DNA from: Polyangiaceae bacterium
GTDB lineage: Bacteria > Myxococcota_A > Polyangia > Polyangiales > Polyangiaceae
Reading direction: 5' to 3'
Length of the DNA: 64,000 nt
Assembly (NCBI GenBank): GCA_041389725.1
Contig: JAWKRG010000010.1
Span: 62,001-126,000, forward strand
Positions 27,664-36,558 of this stretch are shown one piece after another. The notes under the pieces are model-generated. The model saw nothing but the letters and a program-made list of their open reading frames with translations. It made no database searches and was not told the origin of the DNA. Position 1 is the first letter of the stretch, and each line of letters opens with the position of its first letter. Both the position numbers and the translations under genes were made by a program.

Positions 27664-28103
27664 AGTCTCGCTCGCTTCTCGGCGTCGCTTGCGTGCTGCT
27701 GAGCGGCTGCGGCGGGGCGGAGGAGGAGGCGGCGTGCAGGGGCGCGTCGGTGCGCGTCGTGCGGCCCGGAGCCTCGGCGCCCCTCGTCAGCGTCTGCGCG
27801 CAAGTGGCGCGCACCGAGGCCGAGCGTACACAAGGCCTTTCCGGTCGCTCGCGGCTTGCAGCTTCCGAGGGCTTGCTCCTGGAGTTCCCCGTCGAAGGGG
27901 AGGCGTGCATCGTCAACGGCCCGGTGACCTTCGGCATCGACGTCGTGTTCGCAAACGACCGAGGCGACGTGGTCGCTCTGGAACGAGCGGTGGCGGCGGG
28001 GGATGCCACGCCGCGCTGTCATCCGGGAGTCCGGCGCGTACTCGAGATCGCCGCGGGAGTTGCGAACGGCGTGGCGGTCGGCGACTCGCTCCAAATCGAG
28101 TGA
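27660..28103 (+). CDS. DUF192-family lipoprotein
   Basis: The 147-residue protein has a lipoprotein signal (GVACVLLSGCGGAEE) and a DUF192 domain: V-A-x-T-E-A-E-R-T-Q-G-L-S-G-R near 50-65, then LLLEFPVEG, GIDVVFAN and VLEIAAGVANGVAVGD. Function of the family is not established. The GTG start overlaps the TGA stop of the haem protein, making it the third gene of a translationally coupled operon. Confidence 0.85.
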   Translation: MKSRSLLGVACVLLSGCGGAEEEAACRGASVRVVRPGASAPLVSVCAQVARTEAERTQGLSGRSRLAASEGLLLEFPVEGEACIVNGPVTFGIDVVFANDRGDVVALERAVAAGDATPRCHPGVRRVLEIAAGVANGVAVGDSLQIE

Positions 28104-28120
28104 GCGCGCGACGTGAACCC

Positions 28121-29080
28121 TCAGCGGCCGTCTACGAGTACCTTCAAGGTGCCGCGGCGCGCCGCATGCTCGAAGGCCTCGAGGGCTCTACTCAAGGGAT
28201 AGCGCGCCGCGATGAGAGGAAGTGGGTCGAGCTTGCCACTGGCGAGGAGAGCCACCGCCCGTGACATGCTGCCGCAGCGATTGCCCACCAACGCGAGCTC
28301 GTGAATCACCACCGGACTGAGATCCAGCTCGGCGTTCCCGGCAATCGTCGTCTTGAGAATGACCGTGCCGCGTGGTCGTACCGCTCGAAGCGCGAGGTCG
28401 AGGCCCGACGCGCTGCCGCTGGCCTCGACCACCGCGTCGAAGGGCTCCGTCGTGGGATCGAACTCGGCCTCCAGCACGCCCCGCGCGCCAAACGTGCTGG
28501 CCAAGTCGAGCTTTTCCTGATGGTGACCCACCACCTGCACGGCCTTGCCGCTGGCGGCCAGTGCGGCGGCGATCAAGAGCCCCAGCTTGCCGTCCCCGAC
28601 GACGGCCACCCGCGTCGCGTGTCGTGCGGCCTCGACATCCAGCACGTGAAGCGCCGCCGCGAGGGGCTCGGCGAACACCGCGACGGCGTCAGCGAGGGCA
28701 TCGGGAACTTCCACGAGCGTGCGCTCGGGCATGACGAACTCCTCGGCGAAGGCGCCGTCGCGGTTCAAGATGCCGAGCACGCTGCGCGCGCGGCAGTGGT
28801 GACTGTCGCCGTCCACGCACTCCGTGCACTGCCCGCAGCCAGCGTTGATGTCGCACACGACGCGTTTGCCGCGCCAACGTGGGTCGCTGCTTTCCAGCAC
28901 CTCGCCCACGACCTCGTGTCCCGGCACGCCGCGGAAGCCCATGTAGCCCTTGGCCAGCTGGAGATCCGTGTCACAAACTCCCGCGCAGCGCATGCGAACA
29001 CGCGCCTCGCCCGCGGCGGCCTCGGGACGTGGCAGATCGCTCCGCATCCGAAGGCCTCCGTCCAGCAAGAGTCCGAGCAT
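28121..29080 (-). CDS. Zinc-dependent medium-chain alcohol dehydrogenase
   Basis: The 319-residue MDR dehydrogenase shows catalytic zinc residues in CAGVCDTD and GHEVVGE, the structural zinc cluster CGQCTECxxxxxxxC (in NAGCGQCTECVDGD), and a Rossmann motif VAVVGDGKLGLLIA. It should oxidise or reduce an alcohol or polyol with NAD(P). The start at 29080 (MLGLLLDGGLRMRSD) is preferred over an upstream in-frame start whose 24 extra residues do not resemble the family. The substrate is unknown; the neighbours give no hint. Confidence 0.88.
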   Translation of the reverse strand: MLGLLLDGGLRMRSDLPRPEAAAGEARVRMRCAGVCDTDLQLAKGYMGFRGVPGHEVVGEVLESSDPRWRGKRVVCDINAGCGQCTECVDGDSHHCRARSVLGILNRDGAFAEEFVMPERTLVEVPDALADAVAVFAEPLAAALHVLDVEAARHATRVAVVGDGKLGLLIAAALAASGKAVQVVGHHQEKLDLASTFGARGVLEAEFDPTTEPFDAVVEASGSASGLDLALRAVRPRGTVILKTTIAGNAELDLSPVVIHELALVGNRCGSMSRAVALLASGKLDPLPLIAARYPLSRALEAFEHAARRGTLKVLVDGR

Positions 29081-29148
29081 GCCAACGCGATAGCAGCTTT
29101 CCCCCGCCGAGACAGCGGCTTTGTGCCGCAGAGGGCAAGGGAGACAGA

Positions 29149-29277
29149 GCACAGGAAGGACGGAAGGAGGGAAGCTGGGAGGAAGGGATCATTGTCCAAC
29201 CCCTTCCGCGCTTGCGCCCTTCCTGTGAATTCTTCTTCTTGCTCGAGCAGGAGAGAGGGCACAGGAAGGACGGAAGG
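29149..29277. repeat. Purine-rich repeat (two direct copies and one inverted partial copy)
   Basis: A perfect 19-bp direct repeat, GCACAGGAAGGACGGAAGG, occurs at 29149-29167 and 29259-29277. A 10-bp inverted copy of its first part (CCTTCCTGTG) is at 29218-29227. The interval is otherwise a G/A-rich, low-complexity stretch without a gene. It fills much of the 279-bp gap between the dehydrogenase start and the ferredoxin start. Confidence 0.6.
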
Positions 29278-29319
29278 GCGGAAGGGACTCGCTGGACGTA
29301 GCGAAGCTCGCCACCCGCT

Positions 29320-29342
29320 CAGAATTCGGATGACGAATTCTG
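29320..29342. promoter_or_regulatory. Perfect 9-bp inverted repeat upstream of the ferredoxin gene
   Basis: CAGAATTCG (29320-29328) and CGAATTCTG (29334-29342) flank a 5-bp GATGA loop and stand out as AT-rich in a GC-rich setting. The repeat ends 17 bp before the ferredoxin start. That position suits a repressor operator or an mRNA 5' hairpin rather than a terminator (no U-tract). Confidence 0.45.
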
Positions 29343-29359
29343 GGGCACGGCACTAGGTT

Positions 29360-29671
29360 GTGGGGGTGGTGCGTGTCGTTTTCGAGGGCAACAGCATCGG
29401 GCGTGAGAAAGTCGTCGAGGCGAGCGAGTCGGTTCCGCTGATGGACCTGGCCGACGAGGTGCTGGCTCCGATCCCGTTTTCTTGTCGCTCTGCGACTTGC
29501 GCGACCTGTCAGGTGGAGGTGACCGAGGGCGCGGAGCTGTTGGAGCCCGCACATGCCGACGAGCGCGAGTTGCTCGACTTGCTGCGGAGTCCCCCGAGGG
29601 TTCGCCTCGCGTGTCAGGCCATCGTGCGCGCGGGTACCGGGACGGTGCGCGTCAAGCCGGTGGGCACATGA
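29360..29671 (+). CDS. Plant-type [2Fe-2S] ferredoxin
   Basis: The 103-residue protein has the CxxxxCxxC...C arrangement: CRSATCATC (first three ligands, near 42-50) and a fourth Cys in RLACQAIV. It is a small soluble electron carrier; the acidic LLEPAHADERELLDLL segment is like those of adrenodoxin/Isc-type or phenol-hydroxylase-type ferredoxins. The GTG at 29360 is the longest start; GTGs at 29366 and 29369 are possible. Its stop overlaps the next gene's ATG (ATGA). Confidence 0.85.
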   Translation: MGVVRVVFEGNSIGREKVVEASESVPLMDLADEVLAPIPFSCRSATCATCQVEVTEGAELLEPAHADERELLDLLRSPPRVRLACQAIVRAGTGTVRVKPVGT

Positions 29672-30174
29672 CGCGTCGGCTCATGGTCGCAGTCATCGGC
29701 GCGGGCCAAGCGCCAGTGCCTGTGCTGCAGCTCGCTCGGGAGCTGGGAACGGCCCTGATCGAAGCGGGATTTCGCGTGGTCAGCGGTGGTCGTGGCGGCG
29801 TGATGCAGGCTGTGAGTGAGGGAGCGCGCAGCGCGAGCGAGTACCGCGAGGGCGACGTGGTCGGCATCGTCCCCGGCGACGACGCCAGGGACGCCAACCC
29901 CTTCGTCGACATCGTCATCGTCAGCGGCATGGGCATCATGCGCAACGCGCTTCTGGTGCGCAGCGCGGACGCCGTGGTGGCCGTGGCGGGGGGGGCGGGC
30001 ACCCTCAGTGAGCTGGCGATGGCCTGGCAGCTGGACAAGCCCATCATCGCGCTGGAGGTCGCCGGCTGGAGCGGCCGCTTGGCGGGGGAGCGCATCGACG
30101 ACCGTCCGCGCGCGCCCATCTTGGGCGCCTCGCGGGTGGAAGACGTGATCGCTGCGCTGCGGGCACTGGGCTGA
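29668..30174 (+). CDS. TIGR00725/LOG-like Rossmann-fold protein
   Basis: The 168-residue protein has a SGGRGGVMQAVSEGAR motif and a VAVAGGAGTLSELAMAW motif, matching the PGGxGTxxE signature of the LOG/lysine-decarboxylase-like family, in its short TIGR00725 branch. LOG enzymes release cytokinin bases from nucleotides; the bacterial TIGR00725 members are uncharacterised but probably act on nucleotides. It is coupled to the ferredoxin gene through an ATGA overlap, an unusual partnership. Confidence 0.82.
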   Translation: MTRRLMVAVIGAGQAPVPVLQLARELGTALIEAGFRVVSGGRGGVMQAVSEGARSASEYREGDVVGIVPGDDARDANPFVDIVIVSGMGIMRNALLVRSADAVVAVAGGAGTLSELAMAWQLDKPIIALEVAGWSGRLAGERIDDRPRAPILGASRVEDVIAALRALG

Positions 30175-30248
30175 CCCACGCCTAGGCTGCGCCTGGCGCC
30201 CCGCGAGTCGGGTGGTTGTGGCGACGCGATCGGCGACGCCCGTGCGAC

Positions 30249-31229
30249 TCAACGCACCGAGAGCACGATCTTGCCCACGTTCTCGTTGCGCTCCATCAGC
30301 TCGTGAGCGCTCCTTGCTTCGTCGAGCGGGAAGGTGCGGTCCACGATCGGAGTGAGTTTGCCACTGACGAGGTGCGGCAAGATCTCCCGCTGAAAGCGGC
30401 GAGCGATCGCAGCCTTGTCTTGCCTGGAACGCGAGCGCATCACGAGGCCTAGGATCCGCTGGCGCGCCATCAAGATACGCGAGAAATCGATCTCTGCGCG
30501 CAAGCCGCCAAGCAACCCGATCACGACCCAGCGGCCTCCGGGGTTGAGGCACGCCTGGTGGCGCTCCGCGTTGGCCGCGCCGACGAAGTCGAGGATCACA
30601 TCGGCGCCTCGGCTAGGACGGGCTCGCAGCGCTGCGACGAAGTCGTCCTCGCGGTAGTTCACCATCACGTCCGCGCCGAGTTGCTTCACGCGCTCGAGCT
30701 TCGCCGGACTGCCCGCCGTGGCCACCACGTCGGCTCCGAGCAGCTTGGCAAGTTGCACGGCGGCAGTGCCGACGCCGCCCGCCGCGGCGTGGATGAGCAC
30801 CGTGTTTCCAGGTTGGGTCTGGCCTTCGGTGACGAGCGCCTCGTGCGCGGTCATGAATGCTTCTGGGATGGCGGCTGCGTCCGTGAAGGACATCGTCTCG
30901 GGGATCGGGATCAGGTGCTCACGAGGCACGACGACCTTCTCCGCGTAGCCGCCACCGGCGAGCAGCGCCATCACCCGCGCGCCGACGGGCGGATCTTGCA
31001 CGTCCGCGCCCTGGGCCGCGACCGTGCCAGTGCACTCCAGGCCCAGGATCTCCGACGCGCCCTTGGGCGGCGGATAGAAGCCGCGGCGCTGGAGCAGATC
31101 GGCGCGGTTGAGAGCGGTCGCGTGTACGTCGATCACGACGTCGCCGGGCCCGGGTACCGGGTCGGCGACGTCGTTGATGCGGAGTACTTCGGGTCCGCCG
31201 GGTTCGACAATGGTAACAGCTCGCATCAC
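30249..31229 (-). CDS. NADPH:quinone oxidoreductase (zeta-crystallin-like MDR)
   Basis: The 326-residue MDR protein without zinc ligands has the QOR pattern: ALNRADLLQRRGFYPPP near the N-terminus, LGLECTGTV, and NTVLIHAAAGGVGTAAVQLA for the NADPH-binding Rossmann fold. It is followed by KLGADVVATAGSPAKLERV-like and DVILDFVGAA blocks. It probably reduces quinones or enals with NADPH in the cytoplasm. Two adjacent ATGs at the start (MM) leave a one-codon ambiguity. It lies downstream of the Ppx/GppA gene on the same strand, 43 bp away. Confidence 0.9.
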   Translation of the reverse strand: MMRAVTIVEPGGPEVLRINDVADPVPGPGDVVIDVHATALNRADLLQRRGFYPPPKGASEILGLECTGTVAAQGADVQDPPVGARVMALLAGGGYAEKVVVPREHLIPIPETMSFTDAAAIPEAFMTAHEALVTEGQTQPGNTVLIHAAAGGVGTAAVQLAKLLGADVVATAGSPAKLERVKQLGADVMVNYREDDFVAALRARPSRGADVILDFVGAANAERHQACLNPGGRWVVIGLLGGLRAEIDFSRILMARQRILGLVMRSRSRQDKAAIARRFQREILPHLVSGKLTPIVDRTFPLDEARSAHELMERNENVGKIVLSVR

Positions 31230-31272
31230 TCACCTCGTTTCGAAGGGCTAGGGGGCGACTTCTGACGCAGCG

Positions 31273-32904
31273 CTAGCTCGTCGCGGCGCCTTCGCCCGAG
31301 GGCGGAGGCGCGCTGCGATGGGCGCGTAGATTGGCGCGTGCCTGCAGACTGCCGGGGCTGACGTCCTCGACGTCGAGGACCACAGGCAACTTCAACGCGC
31401 GCGAGAGCAGCTTTGCCTTGCGGCGAGCTCCCCACAGTTCCAGCTCGGCATCGCCTTGGGTGCCGACCACGATGCGAATGCGGGTGTCGCTCACTTCCGT
31501 GCTCAGACCCGTGACGAGTTGGTGATGGCTGCGATCCAATCCGTCTGCCACTCGCAGAATTCCTGCCAGAATCGCGACGGCGCGACGCTTCTTTGGGGGC
31601 AGGCTGGCGTAGTCCAGATCTTTGCGCCGTGGCCGTGCCTTGCGATGGTAGCGGGCGAGCATGGCCAGCTGCTGTCGCTCTGCTTCGTCGAAGCCGCGCA
31701 AGTCCCCGTTCATGATGATGTAGGCGGCGTGGTGCTCGTGTTTCTCGTAGCCGATGTGCTGCCCCACGTCGTGGAGAATTGCCGCAAATTCGAGGAGTTT
31801 GCGCTCCGTGTCGGTCAGCTCGTGCAGCGGCGCCAGGCCGTCGAAGAGCTGAAGCGCCAGGCGGGCCACGCGCTCCGGATGCGGACCGCTCTGCCCACAG
31901 CGCTCGGCGAGTTCGAGCACGCTTCGGCGCCGGATGTCCGGCAGTTCGTCGAAAGCGCGAATCCGTTCCGCCTTCCGCTGCAAGAAGTCCAGCACCAGGC
32001 CCTCGCGCAACGCCGCATCACAGAGCGTGATGCGGTCCGCCTTGGCCAACTCCAGCAGCTTGGTGAGGAGCACCGCGCCAAGGTGAATGGAGTCGGCGCG
32101 GGCTTGGTCGATCCCGGGAATGGCAGCGCGTTCTTGCGGCGTGGCGGATATCAATCGGTCCGTGAGCGCGGCCAGGTCTGACAGCTTCACCACTTGGTTG
32201 GTGCTGGTAGTCAGGGGTTCGGCCCCCGAGGCAAGGCGCGCGGCCTGGCCGAGCGCCAGAATCGTTCCGCTGGTTCCGACCACCAATGCCAAGGGCTCGG
32301 CTAGCACGCGCGTCAACGCAGGGGTGGCCACGGACGCCACATGGTCTTCCAGTTCCTTGCGCTGCTTCTTGCTCAGCGCAGCGCCCATGCCGAATTGCGC
32401 TCGTAGTCTCTGCACCCCCAGCTTCAGGCTGAGCCCCATCTCCATTTGCCGCGCGTCGCCGACCACCGTCTCGACGCTGCCGCCGCCGATGTCGAGCACC
32501 AAGGCGCGGCGATCGATCAGATCCACGGCGTTGCGCACGGAAAGGTAGATGTAGCGAGCCTCTTCTTCACCGGAGATCACCTGGGGCACGATCCCCGTGG
32601 TGTCGGCGATGGAGTACAGGAACTCACCACCGTTCTCCGCCTCTCGCGTGGCGGAGGTGGCGACGGCCAGGATGTCGGAGACGCCATGGCGCTGGGCCAG
32701 CTTGTGGAACTTGCTCACCGCGGCCAGGCCCGTGCTGACGGCCTCGTCCGTCAGCCGACCGTGCTCGAACACGCTTCGGCCCAGGAACACCATTTCCTTC
32801 TCGCGGTCGATGACCTCGAAGGACCCCGACGCCGTGGCTTCCGCCACGATCATGTGGATCGAGTTCGAACCGATGTCGATGGCAGCGAGCTTCACCGCAC
32901 GCAA
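31273..32904 (-). CDS. Ppx/GppA exopolyphosphatase/guanosine pentaphosphate phosphohydrolase
   Basis: The 543-residue protein has an N-terminal actin-like ASKHA domain pair: AAIDIGSNSIHMIVAEA phosphate-1 motif and LVLDIGGGSVETV phosphate-2 motif. A C-terminal HD-type helical domain (about 320-500, with FAAILHDVGQHIGYEKHEHHA) follows, as in long Ppx proteins. It degrades polyphosphate or converts pppGpp to ppGpp, linking it to the stringent response. No ppk lies next to it here. Confidence 0.92.
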   Translation of the reverse strand: MRAVKLAAIDIGSNSIHMIVAEATASGSFEVIDREKEMVFLGRSVFEHGRLTDEAVSTGLAAVSKFHKLAQRHGVSDILAVATSATREAENGGEFLYSIADTTGIVPQVISGEEEARYIYLSVRNAVDLIDRRALVLDIGGGSVETVVGDARQMEMGLSLKLGVQRLRAQFGMGAALSKKQRKELEDHVASVATPALTRVLAEPLALVVGTSGTILALGQAARLASGAEPLTTSTNQVVKLSDLAALTDRLISATPQERAAIPGIDQARADSIHLGAVLLTKLLELAKADRITLCDAALREGLVLDFLQRKAERIRAFDELPDIRRRSVLELAERCGQSGPHPERVARLALQLFDGLAPLHELTDTERKLLEFAAILHDVGQHIGYEKHEHHAAYIIMNGDLRGFDEAERQQLAMLARYHRKARPRRKDLDYASLPPKKRRAVAILAGILRVADGLDRSHHQLVTGLSTEVSDTRIRIVVGTQGDAELELWGARRKAKLLSRALKLPVVLDVEDVSPGSLQARANLRAHRSAPPPSGEGAATS

Positions 32905-32950
32905 TGCCTAGTACGGAACGGGTCACGCGAAAAGCGGTGACACCAAACCG

Positions 32951-34084
32951 TCACAGTCCGAGGGTCTTGGCGATGATCTCGTTCATGATTTCGGTCGTGC
33001 CGCCGCCGATGGGCAGTAGGCGCGCGTCCCGGCTCAAACGCTCGACGCGCGTCTCGCGCATGAAGCCCATGCCGCCGAAGATCTGCACGGCCTCGTAGCA
33101 CACCTTCTGTGCCACCTCTGCTGCGAAATTCTTCGCCATGCTGACTTCGCCGACCAAGTATTCGCCTTCTAGCACGGCGCGTCGAGCGACCGAGTAGTTG
33201 AACGCGCGAGCGGCGTGCACGAGCGTGGCCATCTGAGCGAGCTTGTGGCGTGTGACCTGGAAGCCCGAAAGGGGGCGCCCAAAGGCCTGACGTTCTCGCG
33301 CGTAGGCCATGGCGTCTTCGTAGGCAATTGCCGCGGTGGCGTGACCGTAGAAGGCCAGGGCCAGACGCTCGTTCTGGAAGTTCTGCATCAGCGTGACGAA
33401 GCCGGACCCCTCTTCTCCCAAGCGATTGGCCTCGGGCACGCGCACCTCGTCGAAAGCCAGTTCGGCGGTATCGCTGGCGCACCAGCCCGTCTTCTTGAGC
33501 GCCCGCGACACGGAGAATCCCCTCATGCCGCGTTCGACGACGAAGAAGGTGGTGCCCTCGTGCTTGTCGTCGCTCGTCCGCGCCAAGACCGTCACCGTGT
33601 CCGCGCGCACTCCGCTGGTGATGAACAGCTTGGAGCCGCTCAGCAAGTAGTCGCTGCCGTCTCGTCGCGCGCGCGTGCGAATGCCTGCCACGTCGCTGCC
33701 GGTGCCCGGTTCGGTGATGGCCAGGGCGGCGATCTTCTCCCCGGATAGGACTGGCGGAATGAAGCGCTGCTTCTGCTCTTCGGTTCCCATCTTCAGAATG
33801 GGCGGCAGCGCAATGCCCAGGGAGCCCAGGCCCGCTACCACCCCACTCGAACCACCGCGCAAGAGTTCCTCGATCCCAACGAGGCCATACAGGAAGTCTC
33901 CACCGCCGCCGCCAAGCTCCTCGGGGAAGCCGGCTCCCAATACGCCAGCGTGAGCTGCTTCGCGGTAGAGTTCACGGGGGAACTCGCCCGCTTCCTCCCA
34001 GTCGACGACGTGGGGCGCGATCTTCTGTTCCGCGAAGCGGCGACAGGTGGTGCGATATAGCTCGTAGGACTCGTCGAGCTTCAT
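32951..34084 (-). CDS. Acyl-CoA dehydrogenase
   Basis: The 377-residue FAD enzyme begins MKLDESYELYRTTCRRFAEQ. It contains the family signatures ALAITEPGTGSDVAGIRT (FAD/substrate loop), QAFGRPLSGFQVTRHKLA, and a C-terminal block EAVQIFGGMGFMRETRVERL with DARLLPIGGGTTEIM. It catalyses alpha,beta-dehydrogenation of acyl-CoA. The family's C-terminal catalytic-base region is intact. A longer upstream extension of the frame exists but is out of family. It is divergent from the TPR lipoprotein gene. Confidence 0.92.
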   Translation of the reverse strand: MKLDESYELYRTTCRRFAEQKIAPHVVDWEEAGEFPRELYREAAHAGVLGAGFPEELGGGGGDFLYGLVGIEELLRGGSSGVVAGLGSLGIALPPILKMGTEEQKQRFIPPVLSGEKIAALAITEPGTGSDVAGIRTRARRDGSDYLLSGSKLFITSGVRADTVTVLARTSDDKHEGTTFFVVERGMRGFSVSRALKKTGWCASDTAELAFDEVRVPEANRLGEEGSGFVTLMQNFQNERLALAFYGHATAAIAYEDAMAYARERQAFGRPLSGFQVTRHKLAQMATLVHAARAFNYSVARRAVLEGEYLVGEVSMAKNFAAEVAQKVCYEAVQIFGGMGFMRETRVERLSRDARLLPIGGGTTEIMNEIIAKTLGL

Positions 34085-34146
34085 CCGCTGGCTATTAGCA
34101 CGGCGCGGTTGACCTCGCGGACGCGCCTGACCACGATGTCTGACAA

Positions 34147-35148
34147 ATGCGGCATTCGCAGCATTTCCAAGCCTGGGGTCATCGCGGCGGTTGGCCGGGA
34201 GCCCAGGCTCGCGCGGGCTGGCTCTTGGCGTTGGCGCCCGCGTTGCTGCTCGGCGGTTGCGGAGGCCAGGCGAGCCGCGAGGCAGAAACCGCGCGGCAGC
34301 CTGCCGCGAATCGAGAAGCGGCGAAAGGCTCGAGTTGCGACGTGGACGAGGCCGCGCTTCGCGAGGGCACGGCTCTGCTCGAGAGCGGTGAGGCGAATGC
34401 CGCCAAAGAACGCTTGGCGCGAGGGCTCGCGAGTTTGGAGGCATGCCACGAGCCCGACAAGGTCCGACTGGCAGCCACGCTGTATGCCCTGGGCGAAGCG
34501 CATACCGCACTCCGAGAACTCGACCGCGCAAGAGACCGCTTCGAGACAGCCCTGGTCCTCAATCGCAAGCTTTACGGCCCCGTGCACGAGTACACGGTGG
34601 AGACGATGGAGATGCTGGGCGTCGTCGCGGACTACGCTGGCGATTATCGCGAAGCGGAGGCCGCGTTTCGTGCCGTGGTAGCCGCCCTGGGGGAGCGCTT
34701 GCCCGCGACACACCCGGACATGCTGCGCGCCCGTTCGAACCTCGCCATCAACCTGAAGCTCCAAAAGCGCTACGCCGAGGCTGAGCGCATTTTGGATGCG
34801 GTCATTCCGGAGTTGCGGCGCCTTCCCCCCGGCGAGGCGCTCGGGCACGCCCTCAACGTTCTCGGGACGATTCTCTACGATCGCGAGGACTTCGAGCGCG
34901 CGCGGGCGAACTTCGGTGAGAGTGCGGTGATCCTCGAGGCAGTCCGCGGCCCCAAGCACCCGGACGTCGCAACCCCGCTCTACAACCTGTGTGGTCTCGA
35001 GCTGGACGCCAAACACCTCGACGCCGCGCTGGAGGCTTGCGAGCGCGCGCGCACCATTCGAGAAGCGGTGTACCCGGCGAGTCACCCGCAAGTGCAGAGC
35101 GTAGTGCAGCGGCATGAAGAAGTGCGCCGCGCCCTGGGTCTGCCGTGA
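34147..35148 (+). CDS. TPR-repeat lipoprotein
   Basis: The 333-residue protein has a lipoprotein signal (LLALAPALLLGGCGG) preceded by a longer N-terminal region. A run of tetratricopeptide-like repeats of about 42 residues (kinesin-light-chain-type spacing) follows, for example YALGEAHTALRELDRARDRF, GVVADYAGDYREAEAAF, NLKLQKRYAEAERIL and ILYDREDFERARANF. These form a protein-binding superhelix in the periplasm or at the outer membrane. Partner unknown. Confidence 0.8.
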   Translation: MRHSQHFQAWGHRGGWPGAQARAGWLLALAPALLLGGCGGQASREAETARQPAANREAAKGSSCDVDEAALREGTALLESGEANAAKERLARGLASLEACHEPDKVRLAATLYALGEAHTALRELDRARDRFETALVLNRKLYGPVHEYTVETMEMLGVVADYAGDYREAEAAFRAVVAALGERLPATHPDMLRARSNLAINLKLQKRYAEAERILDAVIPELRRLPPGEALGHALNVLGTILYDREDFERARANFGESAVILEAVRGPKHPDVATPLYNLCGLELDAKHLDAALEACERARTIREAVYPASHPQVQSVVQRHEEVRRALGLP

Positions 35149-35158
35149 CGCGCTTCGG

Positions 35159-36550
35159 CTACTGCTTCACGAGTCGATACACCGCGGCCGTAGCGTTGGG
35201 TACGACGATATCCGCTCGTTCGTAGGCGTTGATCTGCACGCTTTGTACCGGGGTGAAGGGGCCGCTCTCGGCCGGCGCGGACTCGACGGCGTACTGCACG
35301 CCAGGCAGCAGCCACGTAGTACGCAGCGTCAGCGTCGTGCCGTCGAAGTCGACGGTCGTGGCACCCCACGGGCGAGCGAGGGGCTCGCCGACGAACAGCC
35401 CTTCCCCCGGGCGCGCCACGGACTTCCAGTACGCTTCGAGCAGGGTTTCCCCGCGAAAGTAGTGGGGAAGCAGCACGCGGACGTTGGGGAACTTCTCGGT
35501 GTAGTTGCAGGGCTCGACCACGGTTCCGTAGCTGCCCGTGACACCGGCTTCGAGCCACGCCACTACGCTCATCTGGCCGCTGGTGGGGACCTGCCCTCCG
35601 ACGGAGGTCAGGTGATCTGCGATAGCGCCGGGGCGATAGCTGTTGGTATCGATGTTGGGAACCTTGGCCAAGCCCGTGAAGTAGAAGAGTAGGTTCGTCT
35701 TGTTGTCGATGCTGTTCGAGCCGGAGCCGTCGGAGTTGTCGACGTAGTTCAGCGTCAGCCCGCCCGGGTGATCCCAATCACCGATGGTCGGTTGGAAGGT
35801 GGGCCAACGTACGCTGCGTGCCGTGTCCGTGGTGCGAACCAAGTAGCCGTCGCCGCTGGGAAAGGTGTCGTCCGCCGCGACGCCCCGCTTGATCAAGTCC
35901 GAGACTGCTTGAGTGTTGCTGCCCGCGAGCATGATCGTGGGACGCACGCCGTGATCCGTGTAGGGCGCTACGCTCTCCGAATTGAAGGTGGCGACCGTTG
36001 CCGTCGGGCCACAGGAGCCGCCAGTTTGGTTGCAGTACTTCTTGTCGAAGCCGAGGGCGAAGGCGCTGGTCACGCTCATGCAATCCACGCGATAGGGCTG
36101 GGTCCAGGTAACGGCCAGGCCCTGCACCGACGGCGACATTGCCGCGTCCACTTGCTCCTTCAGCGTGGCGAAGCTGGCCGCGGGAAGATTCGCGACGGGC
36201 GCAAAGTCGAGCTCCACGACGTTGGCTGCCGGAATGCCTCGGGCCTTCACGTACTCGGCTGCCACCGCCACGGATTGCGGATCGCTCTTGTTGACCAGCA
36301 CTCCCAGCTCCTCAGCAAGGATGCTGGTGCGCGGGAGCAGCACGATGGGGGCGCCCGCCTCGGCCGCTGCGTCGGGTAGTGCCGAGTCAGCGCTGCTGCC
36401 GCCGGCCCCGTCAGAGCCCGCGTCCGCCGCGGTGGAGTCTAGTCCGGCATCCGTGGCGGCGTCGGCCTTGGGCGCTGCCGCGTCGTCGGAGCCCGAGCAC
36501 CCGGCGAGGTGCCCCAGAGCGACGAGACCGGCGAACCAGACCCCGCGCAT
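35159..36550 (-). CDS. Secreted lipoprotein of TIGR03790 type
   Basis: The 463-residue protein has a lipoprotein signal (AGLVALGHLAGCSGSD) and a low-complexity Ala/Asp/Gly/Ser linker (about 24-70). A domain with the TIGR03790 pattern follows: SVAVAAEYVKARGIPAANVV, then LAVTWTQPYRVDC, DWDHPGGLTLNYVD-like and SYGTVVEPCNYTEKFPN. The family is uncharacterised. The last about 70 residues look like a separate beta domain. It is encoded convergently with the TPR gene, 10 bp apart. Confidence 0.72.
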   Translation of the reverse strand: MRGVWFAGLVALGHLAGCSGSDDAAAPKADAATDAGLDSTAADAGSDGAGGSSADSALPDAAAEAGAPIVLLPRTSILAEELGVLVNKSDPQSVAVAAEYVKARGIPAANVVELDFAPVANLPAASFATLKEQVDAAMSPSVQGLAVTWTQPYRVDCMSVTSAFALGFDKKYCNQTGGSCGPTATVATFNSESVAPYTDHGVRPTIMLAGSNTQAVSDLIKRGVAADDTFPSGDGYLVRTTDTARSVRWPTFQPTIGDWDHPGGLTLNYVDNSDGSGSNSIDNKTNLLFYFTGLAKVPNIDTNSYRPGAIADHLTSVGGQVPTSGQMSVVAWLEAGVTGSYGTVVEPCNYTEKFPNVRVLLPHYFRGETLLEAYWKSVARPGEGLFVGEPLARPWGATTVDFDGTTLTLRTTWLLPGVQYAVESAPAESGPFTPVQSVQINAYERADIVVPNATAAVYRLVKQ

Positions 36551-36558
36551 GCCGCGCC

